A DNA stretch of 64,000 nt from a bacterium (GTDB lineage: Bacteria > BMS3Abin14), in the NCBI GenBank assembly GCA_029210965.1, contig JARGFZ010000008.1, positions 34,435-98,434 of the forward strand, in the 5' to 3' direction. A program made the position numbers and the translations under genes. This document shows, in pieces, positions 25,522-32,909 of this stretch. The notes under the pieces were generated by a model. It was given only the letters and a program-made list of their open reading frames with translations. It ran no database searches and was not told where the DNA came from. Numbering within the stretch: the stretch's first letter is position 1; the number at the start of each line of letters is the position of its first letter.

Positions 25522-26731
25522 ATACGCTGTCCTTGATAGCAAGGGGAAGCGGAAACAAGGGTTTCTGGATGCTCCTTCTTCCCAGTCGGCCAGGGAAATA
25601 CTCAAGAAAGACGGTTTTTACATCGTTTCTCTTGATTCGGCCGCGGTCGATTCAAGTATACCTGCCCGCTCATCCTTCCCTGGTTTCGGGCGTATCAGCC
25701 GGTCGGACCTGGCCTCCCTGACCCGTCAGCTTTCAACACTTCTAAGGGCCGGCCTTCCCCTGGTGCAGGCGCTGGAAGCGCTGGTGGAACAGATGGAAAA
25801 ACCGGCTATACGAAAGACTCTTTCCGGAGTCCGGAACCTTGTCAACGAAGGGGCCACCTTCCATGAAGCCCTGGCTCAATATCCCCTGGTTTTTCCCGGT
25901 ATTTATGTACAGATGTGCCGCGCGGGAGAGACAGGGGGTTTCCTTGAAAAGATAATGGAAAGGCTCGCCGATACCCTGGACAGGGAGGTGCGCCTCAGGG
26001 GTAAGGTTGTCGCAGCGCTGGTCTATCCCATGGTGATGACAGTTCTGGGCACCACCTTTCTTCTCTTTCTCTTCGCCTACGTTGTCCCACAGGTTGTGGG
26101 TATTTTTACCGATTTCGGGCAGACCCTTCCTGTTCCCACCATGATCCTCCTGTTTGTAAGCGGGATCGTTTCCAGGTACTGGATACTGTTTCTGGTGATG
26201 ATCGGGGTGGCAGGGATTTCCTACCGCGCCTTTGCTCGCGGTGAGAAAACGGGGCTTGCCCTTGACGCCTTTAAGCTAAAGGTTCCCCTGTTTGGTGGAC
26301 TGGCGCTTAAGGTGGCCACCGTAAGGCTATCCCACATTCTCGGGACACTTCTGACAAGCGGTGTTCCCCTTATCAAATCCCTTGAGATCGTGGGGGATGT
26401 TCTGGGCAACAGGGTCCTCGTATTGGCGGTTCGCGACGCCAGCCGGCAGGTTTCCCAGGGAGGGTCCCTTGCCCAGGCTTTCAGGACCAGTGGAGTGTTT
26501 CCTCCCCTATTGCCGAGGGTAATATCTATAGGTGAGCAGAGCGGCGAGCTTTCGGAAATGCTCACCGGTGTTGCTGAAACATACGAAGAGGAGGTGAGCC
26601 GTTCCGTTCAGGCCCTCACTGCCATCCTGGAACCTGCCCTCATCCTCATTATGGCGGTTGTTGTCCTTTTCGTGGTTTTGGCGATCCTTCTTCCTATTTT
26701 TGAGTTGAATCAGCTTGTTGGAGCCGGTTAG
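25508..26731 (+). CDS. gspF: Type II secretion inner-membrane platform protein GspF
   Basis: This 407-aa polytopic protein forms the inner-membrane platform. It shows two duplicated T2SSF domains (LTRQLSTLLRAGLPLVQALEAL and VRLSHILGTLLTSGVPLIKSL), with transmembrane helices near residues 173-200, 220-240 and 375-397. The MCRAGETGG and IGEQSGEL signatures after each half are typical. It begins inside gspE. Confidence 0.96.
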   Translation: MPLFEYAVLDSKGKRKQGFLDAPSSQSAREILKKDGFYIVSLDSAAVDSSIPARSSFPGFGRISRSDLASLTRQLSTLLRAGLPLVQALEALVEQMEKPAIRKTLSGVRNLVNEGATFHEALAQYPLVFPGIYVQMCRAGETGGFLEKIMERLADTLDREVRLRGKVVAALVYPMVMTVLGTTFLLFLFAYVVPQVVGIFTDFGQTLPVPTMILLFVSGIVSRYWILFLVMIGVAGISYRAFARGEKTGLALDAFKLKVPLFGGLALKVATVRLSHILGTLLTSGVPLIKSLEIVGDVLGNRVLVLAVRDASRQVSQGGSLAQAFRTSGVFPPLLPRVISIGEQSGELSEMLTGVAETYEEEVSRSVQALTAILEPALILIMAVVVLFVVLAILLPIFELNQLVGAG

Positions 26732-26803
26732 AAATGAAGATATATGAGATTTGAATTCTCAACCTTATCACGCTATGCCGTGAGTGACCTGAAAGGAGAA
26801 AGC

Positions 26804-27250
26804 GTGAGTAAAAAATATTCAAAGAGGCAAGCCGGTTTTACTCTCATTGAGCTCATGGTGGTCATGGTTGTCCTCGCGACCATCACTGTTTTCGTGATTC
26901 CCAAGTTCATGGATGCACCCAAGCAAGCTAAGAGGGTCAAGGCTCAGGTGACCATTTCCGCACTGGAAACAGCCCTCAAGACCTACTACCTGGACAACGG
27001 ATTCTATCCCACGACAGATCAGGGACTCGAGGCCCTGGTGATGGAACCGAACACCGACCCGATACCAGGAAAATGGAGGAAAGGGGGATATCTGGAGAAG
27101 GGCAGGATCCCTGATGATCCATGGGGTACCGAATACATCTACCTTTCACCGGGATTACACGGGGACTTCGATATTATCGCTTATGGTCAGGACAAGGTTG
27201 AAGGTGGTGAGGGGTGGGATGCGGATATTGAATCGTGGAACCTTGAATGA
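26804..27250 (+). CDS. gspG: Major pseudopilin GspG
   Basis: This 148-aa major pseudopilin builds the periplasmic piston. A GTG at 26804 with AAGGAG at ideal spacing gives a short basic leader (SKKYSKRQAG) before the prepilin peptidase site G|FTLIELMVV. The frame is open further upstream but that start has no ribosome site. The C-terminal calcium-binding style region has TTDQGLEAL, DPWGTEYIYLSPG and DIIAYGQD. No prepilin peptidase (GspO) gene is in the window. Confidence 0.94.
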   Translation: MSKKYSKRQAGFTLIELMVVMVVLATITVFVIPKFMDAPKQAKRVKAQVTISALETALKTYYLDNGFYPTTDQGLEALVMEPNTDPIPGKWRKGGYLEKGRIPDDPWGTEYIYLSPGLHGDFDIIAYGQDKVEGGEGWDADIESWNLE

Positions 27251-27785
27251 GATCGGTTCCCGGCGATCACCAGACGGTTTCACCCTTCTGGAGGTCGTCA
27301 TCGTTGTTTCCGTCATAGCTCTGTTCATCGGACTGGCGGTTCCCAGGCTTCCTGACGTGGCTGGTATGAGGATCCACCGAAATGCCCGCAAGGTGTCCAT
27401 GATGCTTCAACTGGCCCGTACCAGGGCTGTTTCCCTGCGGCGGTACTACCGCATGGATGTAGACCTTGACACCAGCGGTGTATCGGTTTCCTACTTCGGC
27501 CCCGAGGGAACTTACATCCCGGACGATGAGGTTCGTCAGTTCAGCCTGCGGGAGGGGTTCATCGCCGATGTCGTCAACTCCAGTGAAGGGAAGGTTCTTG
27601 AAGGCACCGGTTGGGTAAGGATATCTCCTCGCGGATATATCCAACCTTCCCTCATCCACATAAAGGATGAACAAGGTCGAGTCCTTACGGTGGCACCGTC
27701 TCCGGTTAGCGGGCGAGTACAGATCCAGGAGGGGTACACCGACCTCGCTACGAGGTTGGGACCCCTGTGGCCTGATGAGCGATAA
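27219..27785 (+). CDS. gspH: Minor pseudopilin GspH
   Basis: This protein of about 188 aa carries the prepilin cleavage site G|FTLLEVVIVVSVIALFIGLA after a basic leader (NEIGSRRSPDG). The start is uncertain: ATG 27219 gives a 20-residue leader and has a G-rich site upstream, whereas TTG 27243 gives a 12-residue leader. The mature part (KVSMMLQLARTRAVSLRRYY) matches GspH pseudopilins. Either start overlaps the end of gspG. Confidence 0.88.
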   Translation: MRILNRGTLNEIGSRRSPDGFTLLEVVIVVSVIALFIGLAVPRLPDVAGMRIHRNARKVSMMLQLARTRAVSLRRYYRMDVDLDTSGVSVSYFGPEGTYIPDDEVRQFSLREGFIADVVNSSEGKVLEGTGWVRISPRGYIQPSLIHIKDEQGRVLTVAPSPVSGRVQIQEGYTDLATRLGPLWPDER

Positions 27786-28137
27786 CAGATCCCAGACCGG
27801 TTTCACCTTGCTGGAAGTGATGGCGGCCCTGTCAGTGCTTGCCGTAGCTTTTGTGGTGCTTCTTCAGACCGACGGTCTGAACGCCACCCGTACCCTTCAC
27901 GCCGAGCGTGTCATGGGTGCGGTACAACTGGCTGGCGAGAGGATGGAAGATGTGTTCGCATCCGGTTCCGAAGATCTGTTCTCGGATAAAGGAGAACTTG
28001 AAAACGGGATCTATTCCTGGGATAGGACTGTATCGGACACCGCATTTGAAGGTTTAAAAGAGGTCCGTCTCACCGTCATGTGGAACGAGGGGGCACGGGA
28101 GGAGAGCTATGTGGCGCTGGCATACCTTCCCCGCTAA
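27775..28137 (+). CDS. gspI: Minor pseudopilin GspI
   Basis: This 120-aa protein starts at ATG 27775, overlapping gspH by 11 bases. The leader MSDNRSQTG precedes the cleavage site and FTLLEVMAALSVLAVAFVVLL, the hydrophobic N-helix. The region MGAVQLAGERMEDVF matches GspI, which initiates the pseudopilus tip with J and K. It overlaps gspK by 29 bases. Confidence 0.9.
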   Translation: MSDNRSQTGFTLLEVMAALSVLAVAFVVLLQTDGLNATRTLHAERVMGAVQLAGERMEDVFASGSEDLFSDKGELENGIYSWDRTVSDTAFEGLKEVRLTVMWNEGAREESYVALAYLPR

Positions 28138-29164
28138 ACAGTTGGATGAAAGGGTCCGGACCGAACAGGACCAAAAGGGCATTGCTCTTATCCTGGCGGT
28201 GGTCTCCGTATTTCTCCTCACGGTAGCTGTATTTCAGACCAGAGTAGGCGTTAACCTTGCCGAGGAGATCGCCCTGAGTTCCGCCCATGAGATGCAGGCC
28301 CTTTACATGGCCAGATCCGGCCTGGCTTTGGTTCGAGAGGCACTTGCAGAGGACGAAACCCAGGTGGATTCCTATCAGGATGACTGGGCCGCGGCCAACG
28401 CAATGGGGGCTGTACCTATTGCCGAGGTGGGGTGGGCCATCGGCAAGGTATCTGACGAAGAGGGTAAATTCAACGTACTGGATCTCGTCAACGAAGATGG
28501 GGAATCAGATGATAACACAGATTTCGCGGCCCAAAGACTGGTTGAGCTGCTACTGAGCCTCAATGTTCCCGATTCGCGGGCAGATGAGATCGTCGACAGC
28601 CTCATCGACTGGATGGACTTTGACGGGTCAGTGACCGGATCAGGCGGGGAGGATCTTTATTATGGTTCAAGGGATAACCCCTATTCCTGCCCCAATGATC
28701 TTCCCGCCGGTATAGATGACCTTTCCCTGGTCAAGGGTATTGGTCCTGTTCTGCTGTATCTGGGTGAAGGTGAAATTCCGCCTCTCATCGACTTTATCAC
28801 CGTCTATGGTGACAAAAAACCGGGGGATATCTTCCGGCGGATCAACCTTAACACGGCCTCGGTGGGGATGATCCAGACTCTCAGCCACGAAATGGATCGC
28901 CAACTGGCCGAGGAGATCGTGGAATCCAGAGATGCGGAGCCCTTCAACTCCGCAGCCGAAATAAAGGACGTGCCGGGGTTCCCCGATGAGATGTACAATG
29001 CGGACATGGGAAATAACATCAAATTGGCTGATCTCATAGATGTTTCCAGCAGCCATTTTTCAGCCACCATCACCGGCGAGACGACCATGGCCTCCAGCAA
29101 GGCCTATGGCGTTTTCAAAAGGACCGGAAACGCTGTGGAACTTGTTTACTACAGGGGGTTCTAA
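28109..29164 (+). CDS. gspK: Minor pseudopilin GspK
   Basis: This 351-aa tip pseudopilin starts at ATG 28109, preceded by GGAGGAG. The leader is long and precedes KGIALILAVVSVFLLTVAVF. ALYMARSGLALVREAL, the SLIDWMDFDGS segment and helix-hairpin-helix-like parts (LPAGIDDLSLVKGIGP, INLNTASVGMIQTL) are typical of GspK. The usual gspJ between I and K is absent here: gspI and gspK overlap directly. Confidence 0.93.
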   Translation: MWRWHTFPAKQLDERVRTEQDQKGIALILAVVSVFLLTVAVFQTRVGVNLAEEIALSSAHEMQALYMARSGLALVREALAEDETQVDSYQDDWAAANAMGAVPIAEVGWAIGKVSDEEGKFNVLDLVNEDGESDDNTDFAAQRLVELLLSLNVPDSRADEIVDSLIDWMDFDGSVTGSGGEDLYYGSRDNPYSCPNDLPAGIDDLSLVKGIGPVLLYLGEGEIPPLIDFITVYGDKKPGDIFRRINLNTASVGMIQTLSHEMDRQLAEEIVESRDAEPFNSAAEIKDVPGFPDEMYNADMGNNIKLADLIDVSSSHFSATITGETTMASSKAYGVFKRTGNAVELVYYRGF

Positions 29165-29165
29165 T

Positions 29166-29201
29166 ACATAAAAATTATGAATATAATCTTAATTTTTATG
29201 T
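29166..29201. promoter_or_regulatory. AT-rich 12-bp perfect inverted repeat after gspK
   Basis: ACATAAAAATTA (29166-29177) pairs with TAATTTTTATGT (29190-29201). It begins 2 bases after the gspK stop. Being AT-rich it would be a weak hairpin, but T5 on the descending arm may help pausing or attenuation between gspK and gspL. Confidence 0.55.
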
Positions 29202-29315
29202 CTGAAATTACGCGCACATTAATCTGTCGAGGACAGAACATGAAACACCTGGCAAGGATCTTTTATATGGAAAATCCAGGGCGGGTCTCGACGGGACTTG
29301 GAAACTCTCTTCCAG

Positions 29316-29377
29316 ATTTAAATTTCCTATGTTCCGTTTTATGCTCATCAACTGATGATAACATTGGAAATTTAAAT
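29316..29377 (+). promoter_or_regulatory. Long hairpin that buries the gspL ribosome site and start codon
   Basis: An 18-base arm at 29316-29333 (ATTTAAATTTCCTATGTT) matches 29360-29377 with a single mismatch, with a 26-base loop. The 3' arm contains the GGAAA Shine-Dalgarno-like bases and runs into the first two bases of the gspL ATG (29376-29378). Translation of gspL should be low unless the stem is opened. It lies in the only large gap (211 bases) of the gspC-N operon. Confidence 0.65.
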
Positions 29378-30776
29378 GTTTGAAAAAAAATCGATCGGCA
29401 TAGCCTTCGAGGCGGATGGTACCGTCAGGGTCGCGGAACTGACCTCCAATTTGCGTACCGTAACCCTTTCCAGGGTCTGGACCATGGAAGGGGAGGGAGC
29501 GGATAACGTCGATTCATGGGAACAGGCCATTGGCCGGCTCCGTGACTCCAAAGTGGATCTTGACAACGCGGTCATCGGCATTCCCGATTCCGTTATCTAC
29601 CGTAAACATCTCACCTTTCCTTTCAGTAACCGTAAAAGGATCATGCAGATCCTCAATTCCGAATTGGATGGAGAGATTCCTCTTCCCGTTGAAAAAGTGG
29701 TAGCCGATTTCATACCGGGGCAATCTGCGGGTGCCGGTCTGCACGGCACCGCCATGGTCTGTGACAAGAGCACGTTATCCCTGTTTCTGGACCTGATGGG
29801 ACCCGGAGCGAAACTTAAAAGCGTTCAGACCGGATCTGTCGGGCTCGCTGCCGCATCCATCAAGGCCGGTATGGCAGCTGGTGTTGCTGTTCACTGCGGC
29901 CCGGGAGAGGCTGTCCTGATCGAATTCCGGTCGTCCAGGATAAAGGTCATCAAGCGGTTGGCTCTGACAAAGAGTGAAGAGAAAAACGCACAGCTTCTTG
30001 TTGAAGAGATACGCCAGCACACACTTAACGAAGACGAGGTATATCTGGGGTGCGCTGACATTAACAATGAGGTAAAGGCAGGACTCACTGGTGAGGTGAC
30101 GCTGCGAATCAAACCCATGTCAGATCTAGATATCGTGCAAAGTGCAGCCGGGGTTGAGACAGACACGGCCCATAATGTGGCCGCTATTGGTCTGGCGCTG
30201 GGCAGCCTCGGGGCCAGGGAATCCCTTCCCTTCGATCTGCGCCAGGGGTCCTTTAAACAGGTGACACATTTTGCGGGGCTTAGGACTCCTATCCTGAGGA
30301 CCTCAGCACTGCTGCTCATCCTTGGATTACTGGGAGTGACCAGCCTCATCACCAGCCTCAACCAGGCCCGCGGGGAGTACCAGAACCTTAATAACCGGCT
30401 GGAACAGGATTTCAAAGAGCTGTTTCCGGGAGCGAGGCACCAGGCAGGGCAGGAGGCAGGTCATATAAAAGGGGAGTTGGATGACCTGAAAAGAAAGATG
30501 GCGACTCTGTCAGGACTGGAGGGACGAGGAGCCCTGTCGGTCCTTGCCGCGTTGAGCGCTGCCGTTCCTGAAAATGTTTCCCTTAAACTGGATGAGCTGT
30601 CTTACGATTCAAACAAACTGCGGCTTGACGGATCTGTTTCCTCCTTCGATGTTGTCGATCGGATCAAGGGGGTACTGGATTCAGATCCTCTTTTTGCCGA
30701 GGTTCAGGTACAAAACGCAAGGGTCGGTGCCAATATCAACAAGGTGACCTTCCGTCTACAGATGGAGGTCCGCTAG
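29376..30776 (+). CDS. gspL: Type II secretion protein GspL (actin-like cytoplasmic domain)
   Basis: This 466-aa bitopic inner-membrane protein recruits GspE. The N-terminal two thirds has a PilM/ASKHA-like fold (SIGIAFEADGTVRVAEL; AVIGIPDSVIYRKHLTFPFS). A transmembrane helix lies at about residues 307-328, followed by a periplasmic ferredoxin-like domain. It is followed, one base later, by gspM. The SD is weak and lies within a hairpin. Confidence 0.88.
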   Translation: MFEKKSIGIAFEADGTVRVAELTSNLRTVTLSRVWTMEGEGADNVDSWEQAIGRLRDSKVDLDNAVIGIPDSVIYRKHLTFPFSNRKRIMQILNSELDGEIPLPVEKVVADFIPGQSAGAGLHGTAMVCDKSTLSLFLDLMGPGAKLKSVQTGSVGLAAASIKAGMAAGVAVHCGPGEAVLIEFRSSRIKVIKRLALTKSEEKNAQLLVEEIRQHTLNEDEVYLGCADINNEVKAGLTGEVTLRIKPMSDLDIVQSAAGVETDTAHNVAAIGLALGSLGARESLPFDLRQGSFKQVTHFAGLRTPILRTSALLLILGLLGVTSLITSLNQARGEYQNLNNRLEQDFKELFPGARHQAGQEAGHIKGELDDLKRKMATLSGLEGRGALSVLAALSAAVPENVSLKLDELSYDSNKLRLDGSVSSFDVVDRIKGVLDSDPLFAEVQVQNARVGANINKVTFRLQMEVR

Positions 30777-30777
30777 C

Positions 30778-31314
30778 ATGTGGGGTTTATTCTCGAAACT
30801 TTCGGATCGGGAAAGGTGGTTTGTTCTTGGGGCTGCTCTGTTCGTGGGATCGGCTCTCATCTTTGGGGTCATCGTCAACCCTGCCCTGGAAAAAAGGCAG
30901 CGGTTCCTCAGAATGGCCCAGGAAAAGCGCCAGGATCTGGTTCAGTTTAACGAATATGCCATGGAGTACCGCTCTCTGCAGTCCTCCTTTGTGGATATGG
31001 AAAAGATGGTAGCGTCCAGAAGTTCGGACATGTCACTGCTTGCGGCCATGGAAGGTAATGCAAGGAAACTGGGCCTGGCCGACAGGATCGCCAGCATGAA
31101 ACCGTTCACCAGCGAACTGGAATCAGGGATCGTCCAATCCAGCGTTGAAATGCGGCTGGAAAAGATAGATCTCAAGGGGTTGGTGCAGTTCATTGAAGCC
31201 ATTGAGACCGGGCCGCACATGGCTGTGACCTCCAGGTTGAGGATCAAGACCCGATTCGATGACCCTGCTCTCCTTGACTCCACTCTGCTTGTGACCACAT
31301 TGGAGACCCGATGA
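30778..31314 (+). CDS. gspM: Type II secretion protein GspM
   Basis: This 178-aa inner-membrane partner of GspL has a short cytoplasmic start (LFSKLSDRERWFV), one transmembrane helix at about 15-36 and a periplasmic coiled-coil then ferredoxin-like domain. The arrangement and position between gspL and gspN are diagnostic, as the sequence itself is poorly conserved in this family. It overlaps gspN by 4 bases. Confidence 0.88.
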   Translation: MWGLFSKLSDRERWFVLGAALFVGSALIFGVIVNPALEKRQRFLRMAQEKRQDLVQFNEYAMEYRSLQSSFVDMEKMVASRSSDMSLLAAMEGNARKLGLADRIASMKPFTSELESGIVQSSVEMRLEKIDLKGLVQFIEAIETGPHMAVTSRLRIKTRFDDPALLDSTLLVTTLETR

Positions 31315-32168
31315 ACCGCCAGGCCGTCCTTCGTTCTATAGTTTATTTAGCTCTCTTTCTCTCTTTTACTCTCCTTTTCATACTGCTCAACTATCCGTCC
31401 GAAAGGTTGACGGATCAGGTGAACGGATTTTTGTTTGCTGCCACCGAAGGTGCCGTATCTGTTGACAATGTTCGTTTCAGGCCCCCGCTATCCCTGGAAG
31501 CGGGAGAAGTAACTGTGGTGGTAGGCCAGGGATCAGTGGATATGGGTCGGGCGGTGGTGGGTATGCGCTTGTTTAGTTTCCTTTCCGGTAATAAGGGTGC
31601 TGACGTGCGTCTTGAAAACCCCTGGCTCGATTCCAGCTTGACCGTTGTCTCATCCGGGGAAGGCTGGGATCTTGATGCCCCAAAGATTGAAATAGACCTT
31701 TCCGAACTACCGGAAGATATCATGCCCTTCTCCATGCAATTGAAGGGGAAGGTAGACTTGTCCCTGAACCTGCTGTCAACAGACTCCTCCATGGGTGTTT
31801 CCAGCGCTGAGGTAAAGATCACATCCGGGCCCATTGAGATGAGCGGAGATCTTCTGGAGACGCTGGGTTTGGCCCCCTTCCCCATTTCCAGTGTCATGGC
31901 CGTCGCCACTGTAAAGGACAATGTTCTTACTCTTGGGGAAAACGCCCTGGAGGGGGGTCTCGCGGGTAGTGCCCGGGGTGACATAAAAATCGCCCCCGCC
32001 AACTTCATGGCTTCGCGCCTTAACCTCACCGTGGAGCTTACGCCGGGTCCAGAATACCGGGAACGCCTGACCCCCTTGTTTGCACTGATGGGTGCGCGGG
32101 CGAAAGCCAACGGGAGTGTCAGTTTCAAAATACGGGGAACGATCGAAAAGCCTGCCGTCACAATGTAG
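31311..32168 (+). CDS. gspN: Type II secretion protein GspN
   Basis: This 285-aa protein has an N-terminal membrane anchor (SIVYLALFLSFTLLFILLN) and a periplasmic beta-rich domain (VDNVRFRPPLSLEAGEVTVV and the LEGGLAGSARGDIKI region) as in GspN. GspN is variably present in type II systems; its exact role is unsettled. It is the last gene of the secretion operon before a 360-base repeat-rich gap. Confidence 0.87.
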   Translation: MNRQAVLRSIVYLALFLSFTLLFILLNYPSERLTDQVNGFLFAATEGAVSVDNVRFRPPLSLEAGEVTVVVGQGSVDMGRAVVGMRLFSFLSGNKGADVRLENPWLDSSLTVVSSGEGWDLDAPKIEIDLSELPEDIMPFSMQLKGKVDLSLNLLSTDSSMGVSSAEVKITSGPIEMSGDLLETLGLAPFPISSVMAVATVKDNVLTLGENALEGGLAGSARGDIKIAPANFMASRLNLTVELTPGPEYRERLTPLFALMGARAKANGSVSFKIRGTIEKPAVTM

Positions 32169-32298
32169 GGAAACCGCCCGACACGGGAAGGGAACATCAG
32201 GTATCTAAGTAACTAAGTATTTACGTATTTACATATCTGGATGACCTGGTAATCGGGGATATGGTTACCTGTAGCTGGTAAGTTCCTGAAACATAGCT

Positions 32299-32322
32299 AC
32301 CTGGACACCTGGACACCTGGAC
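32299..32322 (+). repeat. Tandem octamer array (ACCTGGAC)x3
   Basis: Three perfect ACCTGGAC units. The array at 42440 (ACCTAGAC x3) differs by one base per unit, and both are preceded by a similar CTAAGTAT stretch, so these two are homologous arrays. Confidence 0.85.
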
Positions 32323-32363
32323 ACTCACATACCCTCCGCGTCGCCGCGTCCCCCATGTTTTGC

Positions 32364-32391
32364 CAATCACCCATTACCAGTCACCATTCAC
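32364..32391 (+). repeat. Tandem heptamer array, 4 units
   Basis: Units read CAATCAC, CCATTAC, CAGTCAC, CATTCAC; the consensus is CANTCAC. Confidence 0.75.
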
Positions 32392-32528
32392 CCGTCGTTC
32401 CATTTTTCCCAATCTCCATTCTCCCTTTTCCCTTTTCCCTTTTTTCTTTTCTATTCTCAATTATGATGTATAATTTATCCGGGGTCTTTCAGGGGTGAAG
32501 GACCTTTTTAATTTTGGGAGCAAATGAG

Positions 32529-32873
32529 ATGTCAAACAGGGCAAAACGGACCACATTTTATTGGGTAGTGATCATTGTTGCTGCCCTCTCCGTCGATTCC
32601 TGGGGAATGTCCCGCAAGCCCCCGCAGCCGGATTACATACCCGGCCGGGTCCTGGTGCAGTTCCAGGAAGGAGTGGCCCCGGAGAAGGCTTTGTTGATAA
32701 TCCAGGGGGAGGGGTGCAGGGTAGAGAAGGTGTTGAAAAGGACCGGTTTGCATCTTGTAAACCTGCCTGAGGGAATGGATGTGCCGGAGGCACTGGAGCG
32801 TTTTCACTCCTACTCTGAAGTTCTGTACGTTGAGCCTGACTATCGTGTAGAAATGCTGGAAGAAAAAAAATAA
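32529..32873 (+). CDS. Stand-alone subtilase propeptide / I9 inhibitor-like exported protein
   Basis: This 114-aa protein starts at ATG 32529 with GGGAG eight bases upstream. A hydrophobic N-terminal segment (WVVIIVAALSVDSWG) is a probable signal peptide or anchor. The rest, IPGRVLVQFQEGVAPEKALL through VLYVEPDYRVEML, matches the N-terminal propeptide fold of subtilisin-like proteases (beta-alpha-beta with PDY at the end). No protease domain is attached. It lies 36 bases upstream of a full subtilase, so it probably acts in trans as that enzyme's inhibitor or folding chaperone. Confidence 0.78.
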   Translation: MSNRAKRTTFYWVVIIVAALSVDSWGMSRKPPQPDYIPGRVLVQFQEGVAPEKALLIIQGEGCRVEKVLKRTGLHLVNLPEGMDVPEALERFHSYSEVLYVEPDYRVEMLEEKK

Positions 32874-32909
32874 CGGAATAGAAATATCGAGAGGCATAAT
32901 GGGCCCTGA

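Larger units (their letters stand above)
32169..32528. other. Repeat-rich gap between gspN and the propeptide-like gene
   Basis: No gene is visible. The region contains an octamer array (32299-32322), a heptamer array (32364-32391), a CTTTTCC-like pyrimidine tract at about 32420-32450, and a stretch (CTAAGTAACTAAGTAT) also seen at 42366. An AT-rich zone at 32455-32480 (TATGATGTATAATTTATCC) could hold the promoter of the following protease pair. Confidence 0.6.

Noticed and set aside
29177..29383. 68-codon frame in the gspK-gspL gap, possible leader peptide
   Set aside because: No ribosome site, no recognisable features, and it runs across the start of gspL through the hairpin; the hairpin itself explains the region better.
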